Assembly (NCBI GenBank): GCA_009693045.1
Contig: SHXZ01000001.1
Span: 124,001-188,000, forward strand
DNA from: Dehalococcoidia bacterium
GTDB lineage: Bacteria > Chloroflexota > Dehalococcoidia > Lucifugimonadales > SHYT01
Direction: 5' to 3'
DNA: 64,000 nucleotides
Shown here: one piece after another, positions 25,096-33,998 of the stretch
How the letters are laid out: each line of letters begins with the position of its first letter
Numbering within the stretch: position 1 is the stretch's first letter
Notes under the pieces: model-generated
The model's input: the letters and a program-made list of their open reading frames with translations, nothing else
Databases searched by the model: none
Told to the model about the DNA's origin: nothing
Position numbers and translations under genes: made by a program

Positions 25096-26127
25096 CTACC
25101 GCCCGTCCGTCTTGGGGGGTCGGTCAAGCTCGGCGAGCCAGTCTCGGAGGAACGCGCCGTCGTGAAGCACGCGGGCGGCGGCCACGTACGGGTCCTCGCT
25201 GCCCTCCTCAACGCGGGCCAGCAGCGCGGCGACCTCGCCCTCGCGCTTGCTGAGTCGCTTGAGGAGCAGGCCCGCCTCTTCCTCAAGAGTGGAGAAGAAC
25301 TCCTGCCGCTGCCGTTCGCGCCGCTTCTGGGTGAGGCGGGACGACTTCTCCAGCGCCTCGCGGTGCTCCTGGATGGCCTGGAAGAGGCGGTCCACGCCGA
25401 CGTTGTTGGCGGCCTGCATCTCCAGCACAGGCGGCCGCCACCAGGGCATGACAAAGGCCATGTTGAGCATGGCCTCCAGTTCCGTCAGCAGGCGGCCCGC
25501 GCCGGGGCGGTCGGCCTTGTTGACGACGAAGATGTCGGCGATCTCCAGTAGGCCCGCCTTCATGGTCTGGATGGCGTCGCCCGCCTCCGGCACGAGGACG
25601 ACGACGACGGAGTCCACGACGCGCATGACCTCAACCTCGGTCTGGCCGACCCCGACGGTCTCCACGATGATGACGTCCTTGGCGGAGGCGTCCAGAATCC
25701 GGAGGGATGCCTTGACCATGCGAGGGAGACCGCCGGTGCTGCCTCGGGTGGCCATGCTGCGGATGAAGACGCCGCTGTCCATGTAGTGCTGCTGCATGCG
25801 GATGCGGTCGCCCAGGAAGGCGCCGCCGGTGAAGGGGCTGGTGGGGTCCACGGCCAGAACGCCGACTGTCTTGTCCGCGGCGCGGAAGAGGGCGATAAGG
25901 TGGTCGGTGGTGGTGGACTTGCCTGCGCCGGGCGGGCCGGTGATGCCGATGACGAAGGCGTGACCGGTGTAGTGGTGGGCGGCTTCCAGCGCGGCGACGG
26001 CGTCCGTGCCGCCCTGCTCCACGATGGTGAGGAGGCGGCCAAGGGCGCGGCGCTCGCCGGCGCGCATTCTTTCGACGAGTTGCTCAATAGCCTGTGCGGG
26101 CACAGGTGCCTCCGCGGAGGGCAACAA
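25096..26127 (-). CDS. meaB: Methylmalonyl-CoA mutase-associated GTPase (MeaB/ArgK)
   Basis: MeaB is a G3E GTPase that protects and reloads the B12 cofactor of methylmalonyl-CoA mutase. The 343-residue protein shows the P-loop GITGPPGAGKSTTTDHLIAL, VLAVDPTSPFTGGAFLGDRI, the switch segment IIVETVGVGQTEVEVM and the specificity motif FVVNKADRPGA. No mutase subunit lies in the window, so the partner must be encoded elsewhere. The C-terminal part is helical and continues to TGA at the end of the frame. Confidence 0.93.
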   Translation of the reverse strand: MLPSAEAPVPAQAIEQLVERMRAGERRALGRLLTIVEQGGTDAVAALEAAHHYTGHAFVIGITGPPGAGKSTTTDHLIALFRAADKTVGVLAVDPTSPFTGGAFLGDRIRMQQHYMDSGVFIRSMATRGSTGGLPRMVKASLRILDASAKDVIIVETVGVGQTEVEVMRVVDSVVVVLVPEAGDAIQTMKAGLLEIADIFVVNKADRPGAGRLLTELEAMLNMAFVMPWWRPPVLEMQAANNVGVDRLFQAIQEHREALEKSSRLTQKRRERQRQEFFSTLEEEAGLLLKRLSKREGEVAALLARVEEGSEDPYVAAARVLHDGAFLRDWLAELDRPPKTDGR

Positions 26128-26183
26128 AAATCGCAGGTCTTACGGTACCACGGGCGTGGAAGTGGGGCAAGGCGGGAAGCGCC

Positions 26184-26636
26184 TCACCCCTCCACCACCA
26201 GCCGCAGCGCCTCAAGCTGCCGCATGCCCCAACCTGCCTCGTAGCCCCGGTGCTCCGACGCCGCGTGCGGGCCAACGCGCTCAAAGCCGTGGTGGAGCAG
26301 CTCCACCAGCGTGCCGCCGAGGGCGGGTGTAAGGCGGAGCGTGAGATAGGTCGGGACCGCCCAGCCCTGGTTCGGGATCCAGTCGTCCTCAAAGGTCAGC
26401 TCGCGGGAAGGATCAAAGACGACGACGCGCCCGCCGAAGTGCGTCATGGCGCCACTGATGTCAACCTCCAGCTCCACCCAGCCGCCCTGACGCGGCTCGT
26501 ACCTCAGCAGCGTGTGTCCGGTCCCGAACCAGCGGCGCATCCGATCAAACGTCAGGAACTCCTGCCAGACGCGTTCGGGGCTGGCGTTGATGAGGACGCT
26601 GCGCCGCACCGCCAGTACGCCGATCTCCATGCCCAC
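26184..26636 (-). CDS. SRPBCC / START-like domain protein
   Basis: This 150-residue protein has the AHSA1/polyketide-cyclase-like fold pattern: RRSVLINASPERVWQEFLTF, then MRRWFGTGHTLLRYEPRQGG, VVVFDPSRELTFEDDW, LRLTPALGGTLVELLHHGF and a long C-terminal helix. Such proteins bind small hydrophobic ligands in an open cavity. The ligand is unknown. It is on the same strand as meaB, 56 bases upstream, so the two may be co-transcribed. Confidence 0.8.
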   Translation of the reverse strand: MGMEIGVLAVRRSVLINASPERVWQEFLTFDRMRRWFGTGHTLLRYEPRQGGWVELEVDISGAMTHFGGRVVVFDPSRELTFEDDWIPNQGWAVPTYLTLRLTPALGGTLVELLHHGFERVGPHAASEHRGYEAGWGMRQLEALRLVVEG

Positions 26637-26996
26637 GATTCGCCTCCTCAGCGCCTCACCCTGCCCCTCTCCATCTCATGCAGCCTTGCCCCAAAACTCT
26701 ACACCCAACGGTCGCCGCGTACGCCCGATTTCGCAGTTGTGCTCCGCGATTCGTCCAATACCTCGAAATTTTGGTACGAGGCTTGCGGTGGCGCTTCGTT
26801 TGTTCAGTGAGCAAGCAGCTCACGCTTGTAGGAAGCTCCCTCCTGAACGAAATCGGTACCCGAAAGCTGAGGGCTATGTATCGGCGACAAGCCCCATAAA
26901 GGCAACAGTGAGAAGGCGGGAATGTACTATTATCGTAATACTTTTCATGTCGTGAACAATATCACATGTGTGCCACATGGTGTTGAGGAGGAAACC
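26637..26996. other. Divergent intergenic region before the substrate-binding protein
   Basis: There are about 360 bases between the SRPBCC gene and the leader of the substrate-binding protein, with no convincing gene. The last 100 bases are AT-rich and contain cacatgtgtgccacatg (two overlapping cacatg/catgtg half-sites, about 26963-26979), which may be a regulator site. Confidence 0.35.
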
Positions 26997-27062
26997 ATGC
27001 AGCGCGTATTGACAGAGTCCGCCAGGCGTGCTAGGTTAGCGACACACACAAGGAGGAGGTGA
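26997..27062 (+). CDS. Short upstream open reading frame (21 aa)
   Basis: ATG 26997 is preceded by GAGGAG at 6 bases. The frame encodes MQRVLTESARRARLATHTRRR and ends at TGA 27060-27062, just 3 bases before ATG 27066 of the substrate-binding protein. The stop codon sits within the AGGAGGTGAGCCATG ribosome-binding region of the larger gene, so ribosomes finishing the short frame could re-initiate there. It is arginine-rich. It may be a leader peptide or simply chance; a promoter inside it (27009-27037) would bypass it. Confidence 0.35.
   Translation: MQRVLTESARRARLATHTRRR
27009..27037 (+). promoter_or_regulatory. Promoter TTGACA-17-TAGGTT for the substrate-binding protein
   Basis: A perfect -35 (27009-27014) and an imperfect -10 (27032-27037) at 17-base spacing put the start site near 27044, giving a leader of about 22 bases that includes AAGGAGGAGG before ATG 27066. 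Confidence 0.5.
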
Positions 27063-27065
27063 GCC

Positions 27066-29060
27066 ATGGTGCGTCCTGTAAGTGCCAGGGCCTTGCTTTC
27101 GTTGGCCGGCCTTTCTGTTGTCTTGCTGTTAGCCCTCGCCTGCGCCAAGTCGGAGGAGCAAACCGTTGCCCCAGCGCCGGCTGCGACGCCCGCGGCCCCT
27201 GCCGCGCCCGCTCCAGCGCCGACTGCCACGCCGGCCCCAGCGCCGACTGCCACGCCGGCCCCAGCGCCGGCGCCTGCAATCGCTCGGCCGGTCGCCACCT
27301 TGGCGCCGCTCCCGATGAGACCGGCCATACAGCGGCCTGCGCAGCCGGGTCCTGGCTCTATCACGATCGGCATGGAGGGGTACGACCTTTCGCGAACCTA
27401 CCCCGTCCCGGGTCAGGAAAACGAGATTGCCGCGCAGGTGTTGAATCAGTACGGCGCCCACACGCTGCCCTTGTGGACGAAAGCCAGCTACGGCGGTGAG
27501 GGGCGGATCAATGCCGTATACAGCCCCCTCATGTTCGATCCATTCGGCCCCAGCAACAGCATGCGTCCCAACTTTGCCGTCTTTGGCATCGGGTCGGACA
27601 AGGGCCGCTGCTCCCTGCAGGGCAAGACCGAGACTGGCATGGCGAAGTGCGACGGCAAGCGCTCCGAGCTTTATTCGTTCGTGCTGGTACCCGATTTGTT
27701 CCTGACGTGGGAAATACCTGATCCGCTTACGTACATCTTCCACCTCCGCAAGGGCGTCCTGTGGCCGGCGATCCCTCCGATGGCGCGGGCTGACCGCGGA
27801 ATCACCGCCGAGGACGTCGTGTGGTACTACACGACCCAGAAGGAGCGCGGCGCGGTTGGCAAGGACTTTTTCAAGCTGACCGACACCTGGCAGGCGCTTG
27901 ACCGCTACACCGTCAAGGTCACCTTGAAGGCCCCGCTGCCGGACTTCCTCCGGATGTTCGCCGACCGGAGTCAGGCCATCATCCCCAAGGAGTGCGCGGA
28001 CGCGGCGGTGTGCGGCAAGAAGGACATTATCATCAGCTCCGGGCCGTTCTTGTTCACCGAGATCGTTCCACGCCAGAGGATGATCTTGGTCAAGAACCCT
28101 GAGTTTCACATCCCGGGCGTGCCGTGGCTGGACCGGCTCCTGTGGCTGCATATCACCGACGCCGCGGCGCTGAAGGCGGCCTTCCTCACTGGCCAGCTCG
28201 ACTACAACTCCCCTACCACCCTCTCGGAGGCGCTGGGGGTCGTCAAGCAGCGGCCAGGCGCCCAACTCCAGGCCTTGATCGCAACGTCGGTCGGCGTATA
28301 CCTCAAGTTCAAGCACGAGGGGCCGCTCGCGGACTTGCGCGTGCGCCAGGCGATGATGCGGGCCGTGGATTTCCCCAGCGCATGGCAGACCGCTGCTGAG
28401 GGTGGTTCGTTCATGGGGACGTTTATTTTGTATGACATGCTGGGCCTAACGTTGCCCATGGGCTTGGCCCAAGCGGGGGTGAACTTCCAGTATGACCCGG
28501 TGGGGGCTAAGAAACTGTTGGCGGAGGCCGGGTACCCCAACGGCTTTTCCACCGCCGTCCAGTTAGGCACCACCTCTGGGTCCGCCTATGATCTGGACCT
28601 GGCGCTGCAGTCGTTCTGGAAGAAGAACCTGAACGTGGACCTAAAGATCGTAACAGTGGACGCAGCGACCCAGGAAGTATCCCTCGCCAGCAAGACCTGG
28701 CAGGGCATGTGGCAGGGGCAAATTGCCCTGGGCGGCGGGACGACCGCCGCAAACGGCACCATGCTAAATTTCTTGACGGGGAGCGCTCAGAACTTCGCAG
28801 GCATCAGTGACCCCGTCATAGACGATCTCTTCTACAGGCAGGAGAGGGAAGTGGACCCCGCCAAGCGGCGGGACATGCTGTGGCAGGTTATGGGCCGGAA
28901 CCTGGAAATGCTCTGGGTCTTCCCTGTTGCGCACACTCTGAGCTACGCCCTCTATCAGCCGTGGGAGATGAACGCGGCGGGGAGCGCGAACGTGTACGCC
29001 GCGACCAGCGGCTCCGGGTGGACGTACATGTTTGACCTGAGCAAAATGCCGCAGCGGTAG
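27066..29060 (+). CDS. ABC transporter substrate-binding lipoprotein, family 5 (peptide/nickel type)
   Basis: This 664-residue lipoprotein has a signal peptide ending in the lipobox LLALAC. A Pro/Ala/Thr-rich linker follows (about residues 30-80, with a 24-bp DNA unit repeated in tandem at 27213-27260), then a solute-binding fold: VPDLFLTWEIPDPLTYIFHL, VTLKAPLPDFLRMFADRSQ, RVRQAMMRAVDFPSAWQ and AKKLLAEAGYPNGFSTAVQL are typical family 5 text. The ligand is not predictable. No permease or ATPase genes follow; CoA-transferase and lyase genes do, which suggests it binds the substrate they degrade. Confidence 0.88.
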   Translation: MVRPVSARALLSLAGLSVVLLLALACAKSEEQTVAPAPAATPAAPAAPAPAPTATPAPAPTATPAPAPAPAIARPVATLAPLPMRPAIQRPAQPGPGSITIGMEGYDLSRTYPVPGQENEIAAQVLNQYGAHTLPLWTKASYGGEGRINAVYSPLMFDPFGPSNSMRPNFAVFGIGSDKGRCSLQGKTETGMAKCDGKRSELYSFVLVPDLFLTWEIPDPLTYIFHLRKGVLWPAIPPMARADRGITAEDVVWYYTTQKERGAVGKDFFKLTDTWQALDRYTVKVTLKAPLPDFLRMFADRSQAIIPKECADAAVCGKKDIIISSGPFLFTEIVPRQRMILVKNPEFHIPGVPWLDRLLWLHITDAAALKAAFLTGQLDYNSPTTLSEALGVVKQRPGAQLQALIATSVGVYLKFKHEGPLADLRVRQAMMRAVDFPSAWQTAAEGGSFMGTFILYDMLGLTLPMGLAQAGVNFQYDPVGAKKLLAEAGYPNGFSTAVQLGTTSGSAYDLDLALQSFWKKNLNVDLKIVTVDAATQEVSLASKTWQGMWQGQIALGGGTTAANGTMLNFLTGSAQNFAGISDPVIDDLFYRQEREVDPAKRRDMLWQVMGRNLEMLWVFPVAHTLSYALYQPWEMNAAGSANVYAATSGSGWTYMFDLSKMPQR

Positions 29061-29093
29061 GCAGCTGCTGGCAACGCGCACAGGGGAGGGACT

Positions 29094-29465
29094 GTGGCGG
29101 GTTAAGCGCTGGAAGGGATACGCATCCTCGACCTGACGCATGCCGAAGCTGGCACGTCCATGACCGAACTGCTGGCGTTTCTGGGGGCCGATGTCATCGA
29201 GGTTGAGGAGCCAACCCACGGGGACCTGGGCTGGTCTGGAGCGGGTTCAAGCCCTGGCGTGGACAGCGGCTATTGCATCGCAATGGCCCAAGTATAAGGT
29301 GTTCCACACCCTATGGCAGGCTGCCCAGTAAAGCTGTTGGATTCGCCCGTTACCGTGCAATCGGCGCCACTCCTTGGGCAGAACTCTGACGAAGTGCTGG
29401 GCACGGTCCTGGGCCTGGGGACCAAGGAACTTGCGGAGCTGCGGGAGCAGCGTATCATTGCATGA
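29094..29465 (+). pseudogene. Family III CoA-transferase (CaiB/BaiF), internally deleted
   Basis: After GGGGAGGG a GTG at 29094 opens a frame stopped at TAA 29103-29105. It then continues in the same frame with ALEGIRILDLTHAEAGTSMT, then ELLAFLGADVIEVEEPTHGD, the N-terminal Rossmann start of family III CoA-transferases, to a stop near 29298. From 29313 the text VKLLDSPVTVQSAPLLGQNS, then LGLGTKELAELREQRII, is the normal C-terminal end. The central roughly 320 residues are missing. This is a clear relic of a third CoA-transferase ahead of two intact ones. Confidence 0.75.
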
Positions 29466-29616
29466 TACGTTCAGAGTTGAGCGGTAGGTGTGCCAGGCGG
29501 CTTCGGGGTTCAACGGCGCGGGCCGAAGTATTGATTATGAGCCCCCTGAATATGCGGATGCGCGACACCTGCCAGGGCGATGGCGATTCCCGGATTTGGT
29601 TGGGAGGGCGACCAAC

Positions 29617-30873
29617 GTGACCACACGGCACGCTGCTGAACCCCAAGGGGCGTTAGCGGACCTGAAAGTGCTGGACATGGCCGGGCCAATCGGCGTGTAC
29701 TGCACCAAGCTGCTGGCAGACCTCGGAGCTGACGTTATCCGCATTGAGCCGCCGTCCGGGGACCCCATGCGCAAACTCGGGCCGTTCTACGAGGACGATC
29801 CCAATCCTGACAAGAGCCTCTATTGGTGGCACTACAACACCAGCAAACGCGGCATAACCCTGGACTTGGAGAAAGCTCAGGGCCAGGCACTGTTCAAGCG
29901 CCTGGTGCAGAAGATTGACCTTGTCGTGGAGTCTTTTGAGCCGGGCTACCTTGACCGCCTTGGGCTGGGATACGAGGCGCTCCGTGCGCTCAACCATCGG
30001 CTCATCCTCACTTCCATCACCCCGTTCGGCCAGACCGGCCCATTCGCGCACTGGAAAGGGCCGGACATCGTGGGGCAGGCCAAAAGCGGCCTTATGTACG
30101 CCCAGGGCTACCCGGACCGGGCCCCATATCCCCTGGCGAGTGAGAACGCATACTGGGCCGCCGGATGCCTCGCCGCCAACGGCACAATGCTGGCGGTCCA
30201 CTTCCGCGAGGCCGGAGGCGAGGGGCAGCACATTGATGTGTCCATGCAGGCGGCCATGGCCATTGGCGGCACCGCGATGCCTTCGTTTGACATCACGCAC
30301 GAGGTCCCCCTGCGCGCCCAACCGGCCCCGCTGATGACTGGCGGAGGACCTCCGGTTCGCAGCATTTATCCCTGCAAAGATGGCTTCGTGATGTTCTCGG
30401 CGGCCGCCCCTGGCACTCAGGTTGACTGGGTGCGGGACCTGCTGGCGGAGCACGGCCTCGGTGAGGAATTTGACCCGCGCTGGCTGGACATAGCCTGGCT
30501 TCGCAACAACCCTCCTGAGCGGCTGAAGTTTGAAGATCTCATGCTCCGCTTCTTTGCGCGCTTCAATAAGTGGGAGTTGATGGACCTTGCCTTCAAACGG
30601 AAGAACCGGGTGTTCATCTACTCCATTGACAACGCCAAGGACGTGGCTAACTCGCCCCAGTTGCAGGCACGGGGCTTCTTCAACGACGTGCCGCATCCAG
30701 AGTTGGGAAAGACGATCCGGTACCCTGGGCCTCCGGCTGCCCTCCCGGCGAGCCCGGCGCGCATCAGCCGCCGGGCGCCCCGCATGGGAGAGCACAACCA
30801 TGAGGTCTACGGGGAGATCCTCGGCCTGACGACAGAGGAGATGAGGCGGCTGCAACGGGACGGCGTCATCTGA
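29617..30873 (+). CDS. Family III CoA-transferase (CaiB/BaiF)
   Basis: This enzyme moves CoA between an acyl-CoA and a free carboxylic acid. From GTG 29617 (GGGAGGG 8 bases before) the protein is 418 residues. Family text includes LKVLDMAGPIGVYCTKLLAD, LGADVIRIEPPSGDPMR, NTSKRGITLDLEKAQGQALF, DLVVESFEPGYLDRLGLGYE and the C-terminal APRMGEHNHEVYGEILGLT. Formyl-CoA:oxalate and succinyl-CoA:mandelate-type enzymes belong here; the substrate is not evident. It heads a three-gene unit with a second CoA-transferase and a ThDP enzyme. Confidence 0.92.
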   Translation: MTTRHAAEPQGALADLKVLDMAGPIGVYCTKLLADLGADVIRIEPPSGDPMRKLGPFYEDDPNPDKSLYWWHYNTSKRGITLDLEKAQGQALFKRLVQKIDLVVESFEPGYLDRLGLGYEALRALNHRLILTSITPFGQTGPFAHWKGPDIVGQAKSGLMYAQGYPDRAPYPLASENAYWAAGCLAANGTMLAVHFREAGGEGQHIDVSMQAAMAIGGTAMPSFDITHEVPLRAQPAPLMTGGGPPVRSIYPCKDGFVMFSAAAPGTQVDWVRDLLAEHGLGEEFDPRWLDIAWLRNNPPERLKFEDLMLRFFARFNKWELMDLAFKRKNRVFIYSIDNAKDVANSPQLQARGFFNDVPHPELGKTIRYPGPPAALPASPARISRRAPRMGEHNHEVYGEILGLTTEEMRRLQRDGVI

Positions 30874-30933
30874 TGAATCTGCCTGAACTCGCCATCAGAA
30901 AAGCGTGCGTTTACCAAAAAGAAAGGGGGAAAC

Positions 30934-32178
30934 ATGGCGCCGAAACTGCCGCTGGAAGGGACCCGGGTGCTGGACTTTGGATGGCAGGCCGCTGGGCCGC
31001 TTTGCGCCCGCATGCTGGCGTGGGGCGGCGCTGAAGTTATCCGCATTGAGTCCATGGTGCACCACGACAGGTTCCGCCTCTCGCCGGCCCTCGTTCCCGG
31101 ACATGAGGGGAGCGTGAATGTCAGTGGCCCGTCCAACAACCTCGCCACCAACAAGCTCTCCGCCTCCATCAACATTCAGCAGCCAAAGGGCGTCGAGATG
31201 GTGCTCCGCCTCGTTGAGATGAGCGCTGTGGTCGTTGAGAACTACAGCACGGGGGTTATGGACCGGTTGGGGCTGGGGTACCCGGTGTTGAAGCAACGCA
31301 ACCCTAGCATCATCTTGGTCAGCCACACCCTCATGGGGCAGAACGGACCCTGGGAGCGAGTGGCCGGTCACGGCCCCAGTGCGGCTGCGCCGGCGGGCTG
31401 GACTGGTCTGTCGGGCTACCCCGACCGCGACCCTATCGGACCGGCCGGGGCGTTCATGGACTTCAACATCAACCCCCACCACTCCTCCCTCGCGGTGCTT
31501 GCCGCACTCCACCATCGCCGCAAGACAGGCGAAGGCCAGCACATTGACCTTTCACAGTACGAGTCTATCGTCGGCGCGACGGGTACCGCCGTTCTGGAGT
31601 ACACGGCCTTGGGACGCGTGCGAGAGCGCGCGGGGGGCCGCTCTCCGTACGCCGCCCCCCAAGGGGTCTATCCATGCGTTCCTCTTGTGGTCGGCGACCG
31701 CGAAGAGGAGCGCTGGGTGGTGATCTCCGTCGCCACGGACGAGGAATGGCGGATGCTCTGCCACATCATCGACCAACCCGCCTTGGCGAACGATTCCCGC
31801 TTTGCGACATTTGACTCACGGAAGCGGAACGAAGAGGCGATAGATGAGATCATCGTCGCCTGGACGTCGGACAAGGTAGCGGAAGCCGTGGAGTTGCGGT
31901 TGCAATCCGCGGGGGTTGCGGCTGGCGTGGTGGAGACCGTCAAGGACTTGCTCACCACCGACCCTCAGCTGGCAGCTCGAGACCATTACCGGAAGACCGT
32001 CCACGCCGAAGCTGGGGAGCGGACCAACGATGGCCCCCCATTCATCCTTCCCGCATCTCCCATAACGTTACGGGCTGCCCCCATCTTGGGCGAGCACAAC
32101 GAGTACGTCTTCGCAAAACTGCTGGGCATGACCGAGGAAGAGATCAACCAGGGGTACGCGGACGGCTCCATCGGCTAA
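30934..32178 (+). CDS. Family III CoA-transferase (CaiB/BaiF), second copy
   Basis: This 414-residue protein shares the family's start (LEGTRVLDFGWQAAGPLCAR, then MLAWGGAEVIRIES) and end (APILGEHNEYVFAKLLGMTE). The middle reads VVENYSTGVMDRLGLGYPVL and HTLMGQNGPWERVAGHGPSA. It is clearly diverged from the neighbour at 29617, so the two may form a heteromer or act on different acids. ATG 30934 follows AAAGGGGGAA. The next gene follows after 41 bases, consistent with one transcript. Confidence 0.92.
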   Translation: MAPKLPLEGTRVLDFGWQAAGPLCARMLAWGGAEVIRIESMVHHDRFRLSPALVPGHEGSVNVSGPSNNLATNKLSASINIQQPKGVEMVLRLVEMSAVVVENYSTGVMDRLGLGYPVLKQRNPSIILVSHTLMGQNGPWERVAGHGPSAAAPAGWTGLSGYPDRDPIGPAGAFMDFNINPHHSSLAVLAALHHRRKTGEGQHIDLSQYESIVGATGTAVLEYTALGRVRERAGGRSPYAAPQGVYPCVPLVVGDREEERWVVISVATDEEWRMLCHIIDQPALANDSRFATFDSRKRNEEAIDEIIVAWTSDKVAEAVELRLQSAGVAAGVVETVKDLLTTDPQLAARDHYRKTVHAEAGERTNDGPPFILPASPITLRAAPILGEHNEYVFAKLLGMTEEEINQGYADGSIG

Positions 32179-32219
32179 GACTGGTGGCGAAACACTTAAA
32201 ACACATAGAGGAGAGTTTC

Positions 32220-33887
32220 ATGGCAAAGGTGACCGGGGGAGACATTCTGACCAAGCAGCTGAGGGCTGAGGGCGTAGACGTCGTGTTCAACATTGGAGCG
32301 GATCCCATGACGCTTATCAGCGCCGCGATGGCGCGGGAGGGCGTTCGCCTCATCAACTTCCGGCACGAGCAGGCCAACGGTCTTGCGGCACAGGCCTACG
32401 GCTATATCACCCGCCGGCCCGGTGTCGCCATGGTCGGTTCCGGCCCGGCGATGACGAACGCCATCACCGCCCTGGAGACCGCCCGCTCAAACTGTTGGCC
32501 TTTCCTCCTCATTGGCGGCAACGCCGACGTGAACAAGCGGGACCGGGGCGACTTCCAGGAGGCCCCGCAATTGGCAGCCGCGGCGCCTTTCTGCAAATGG
32601 TCGGTTGCCGTTGACGACCCCCGGCAGCTGCCGTATTACGCGCACCAGGCGATCCAAAAGATGATGAGCGGCCGGCCGCTGCCTGTTTACCTGGATCTGC
32701 CCGCCAGCACCATCGCGGGGCAGGTAGAGGAGTCAGAGGTCACGTACTTCCCTGGCGCTCCGCCTCCCGCCAGGCCGCTGGCAGACCCGCAGGCCATTCG
32801 CGACGCCGTTAAGGCCATCTCGGAGGCCAAGCGGCCCCTGCTCCTCCTTGGGAAGGGCTTAGCCTGGTCGGACGCTGCGGACGAGGTGCGGCAGCTGGTG
32901 GACCGTCTGCAAATTCCGTTCGTTGCCTCGCCCATGGGCAAGGGGATTATTCCCGACGACCATCCGTTGAACGCCCAGGGCGCCAGGACATTCGCTTTGC
33001 AAAACGCGGACCTGGTCTTTCTGGCTGGCGCGCGATTCAACTGGATCTTCCACTTCGGCCAGGCGCCCCGCTTTGCGCCCGACGTCAAGGTGGTCCAGTT
33101 GGACATTGACCCATCGGAGATCGGGAACGGAAGGCCTACCGACGTGGGTCTGGTGGGGGACGCCAAAGCGGTCTTGGGCCAGATGCTCCAGGAGGTCGGG
33201 CGGAAGAACCGGCCCATTGAAACTCCGTGGCTGCAGGCGCTGGAGACCGAGAAGCACAAGAACGCGGAGGCCATCGCCGGTTTCGTGAACTCGGATCAGG
33301 CGCCGATGAACATGTACCAAATGTACCGTGAGGTGGTGAAGATGATGGACCGGGACGCCACCGTCACCGCGGACGGCGAGAACACCATGGCCATCTCCCG
33401 CATCATGGTGCCCAACTACCTGCCGCGCCACCGGCTGGATGCGGGGCCCAGCGGGTGCATGGGCGTGTCCACGCCGTACGCCATTGGGGCGCAGGTGGCG
33501 AACCCGGGGAAGCAGGTGTTCTCCTTCAACGGCGACTACGCCTTCGGCTGGAACGGGTTCGAGACCGAGACGGCGGTGCGCAACAAGCTGCCCATCGTGT
33601 TCATCGTGGCCAACAACGTCACGATTGGCGGGCCCCAGGCAAGGGAGCTGGGCGGCAACCGATCGGTCACCGAGCAGCCGACGGGAATCCGCTACGACAG
33701 GATCATGCAGGAGTTCGGCGGTCACGGCGAGCTCGTGGAGACGCCGCAGCAGATCCGGCCCGCGTTGGAGCGGGCCCTTAAGTCGGGCAAGCCATCGCTC
33801 GTCAACGTCGTCATCTCCAGCCAGCCGGCCCGGAAGAAGCAGGCCCACGACTGGATGACCGGCCGCAGCACCCGGCAGCAGTACTAG
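32220..33887 (+). CDS. ThDP-dependent enzyme, 2-hydroxyacyl-CoA lyase / oxalyl-CoA decarboxylase-like
   Basis: This 555-residue protein starts at ATG 32220 (GGAGAG upstream). The N-terminal Pyr domain carries the catalytic glutamate in INFRHEQANGLAAQAYGYIT. The middle domain and a C-terminal PP domain follow, with the Mg-ThDP motif GDYAFGWNGFETETAVRNKL and ending IVFIVANN. Acetolactate synthase, oxalyl-CoA decarboxylase and 2-hydroxyacyl-CoA lyase share this layout; the CoA-transferases just upstream favour an acyl-CoA substrate. The reaction itself is not proven by sequence. No acetolactate small subunit is present. Confidence 0.85.
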   Translation: MAKVTGGDILTKQLRAEGVDVVFNIGADPMTLISAAMAREGVRLINFRHEQANGLAAQAYGYITRRPGVAMVGSGPAMTNAITALETARSNCWPFLLIGGNADVNKRDRGDFQEAPQLAAAAPFCKWSVAVDDPRQLPYYAHQAIQKMMSGRPLPVYLDLPASTIAGQVEESEVTYFPGAPPPARPLADPQAIRDAVKAISEAKRPLLLLGKGLAWSDAADEVRQLVDRLQIPFVASPMGKGIIPDDHPLNAQGARTFALQNADLVFLAGARFNWIFHFGQAPRFAPDVKVVQLDIDPSEIGNGRPTDVGLVGDAKAVLGQMLQEVGRKNRPIETPWLQALETEKHKNAEAIAGFVNSDQAPMNMYQMYREVVKMMDRDATVTADGENTMAISRIMVPNYLPRHRLDAGPSGCMGVSTPYAIGAQVANPGKQVFSFNGDYAFGWNGFETETAVRNKLPIVFIVANNVTIGGPQARELGGNRSVTEQPTGIRYDRIMQEFGGHGELVETPQQIRPALERALKSGKPSLVNVVISSQPARKKQAHDWMTGRSTRQQY

Positions 33888-33998
33888 ACCCCGCCCGTGG
33901 TGGCCACCCAATCAGAGCAGGCCACGTCTTGATTGGGCGGCCACCACGGTGTTGCCGGCAATCCACTGTTGCACCGCACCACCCTTCCTTGCGCCCTT

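Noticed and set aside
29247-29513. 88-codon minus-strand frame that could suggest a transposase remnant
   Set aside because: It lies opposite the CoA-transferase C-terminal fragment, whose text is clearly recognisable on the plus strand.
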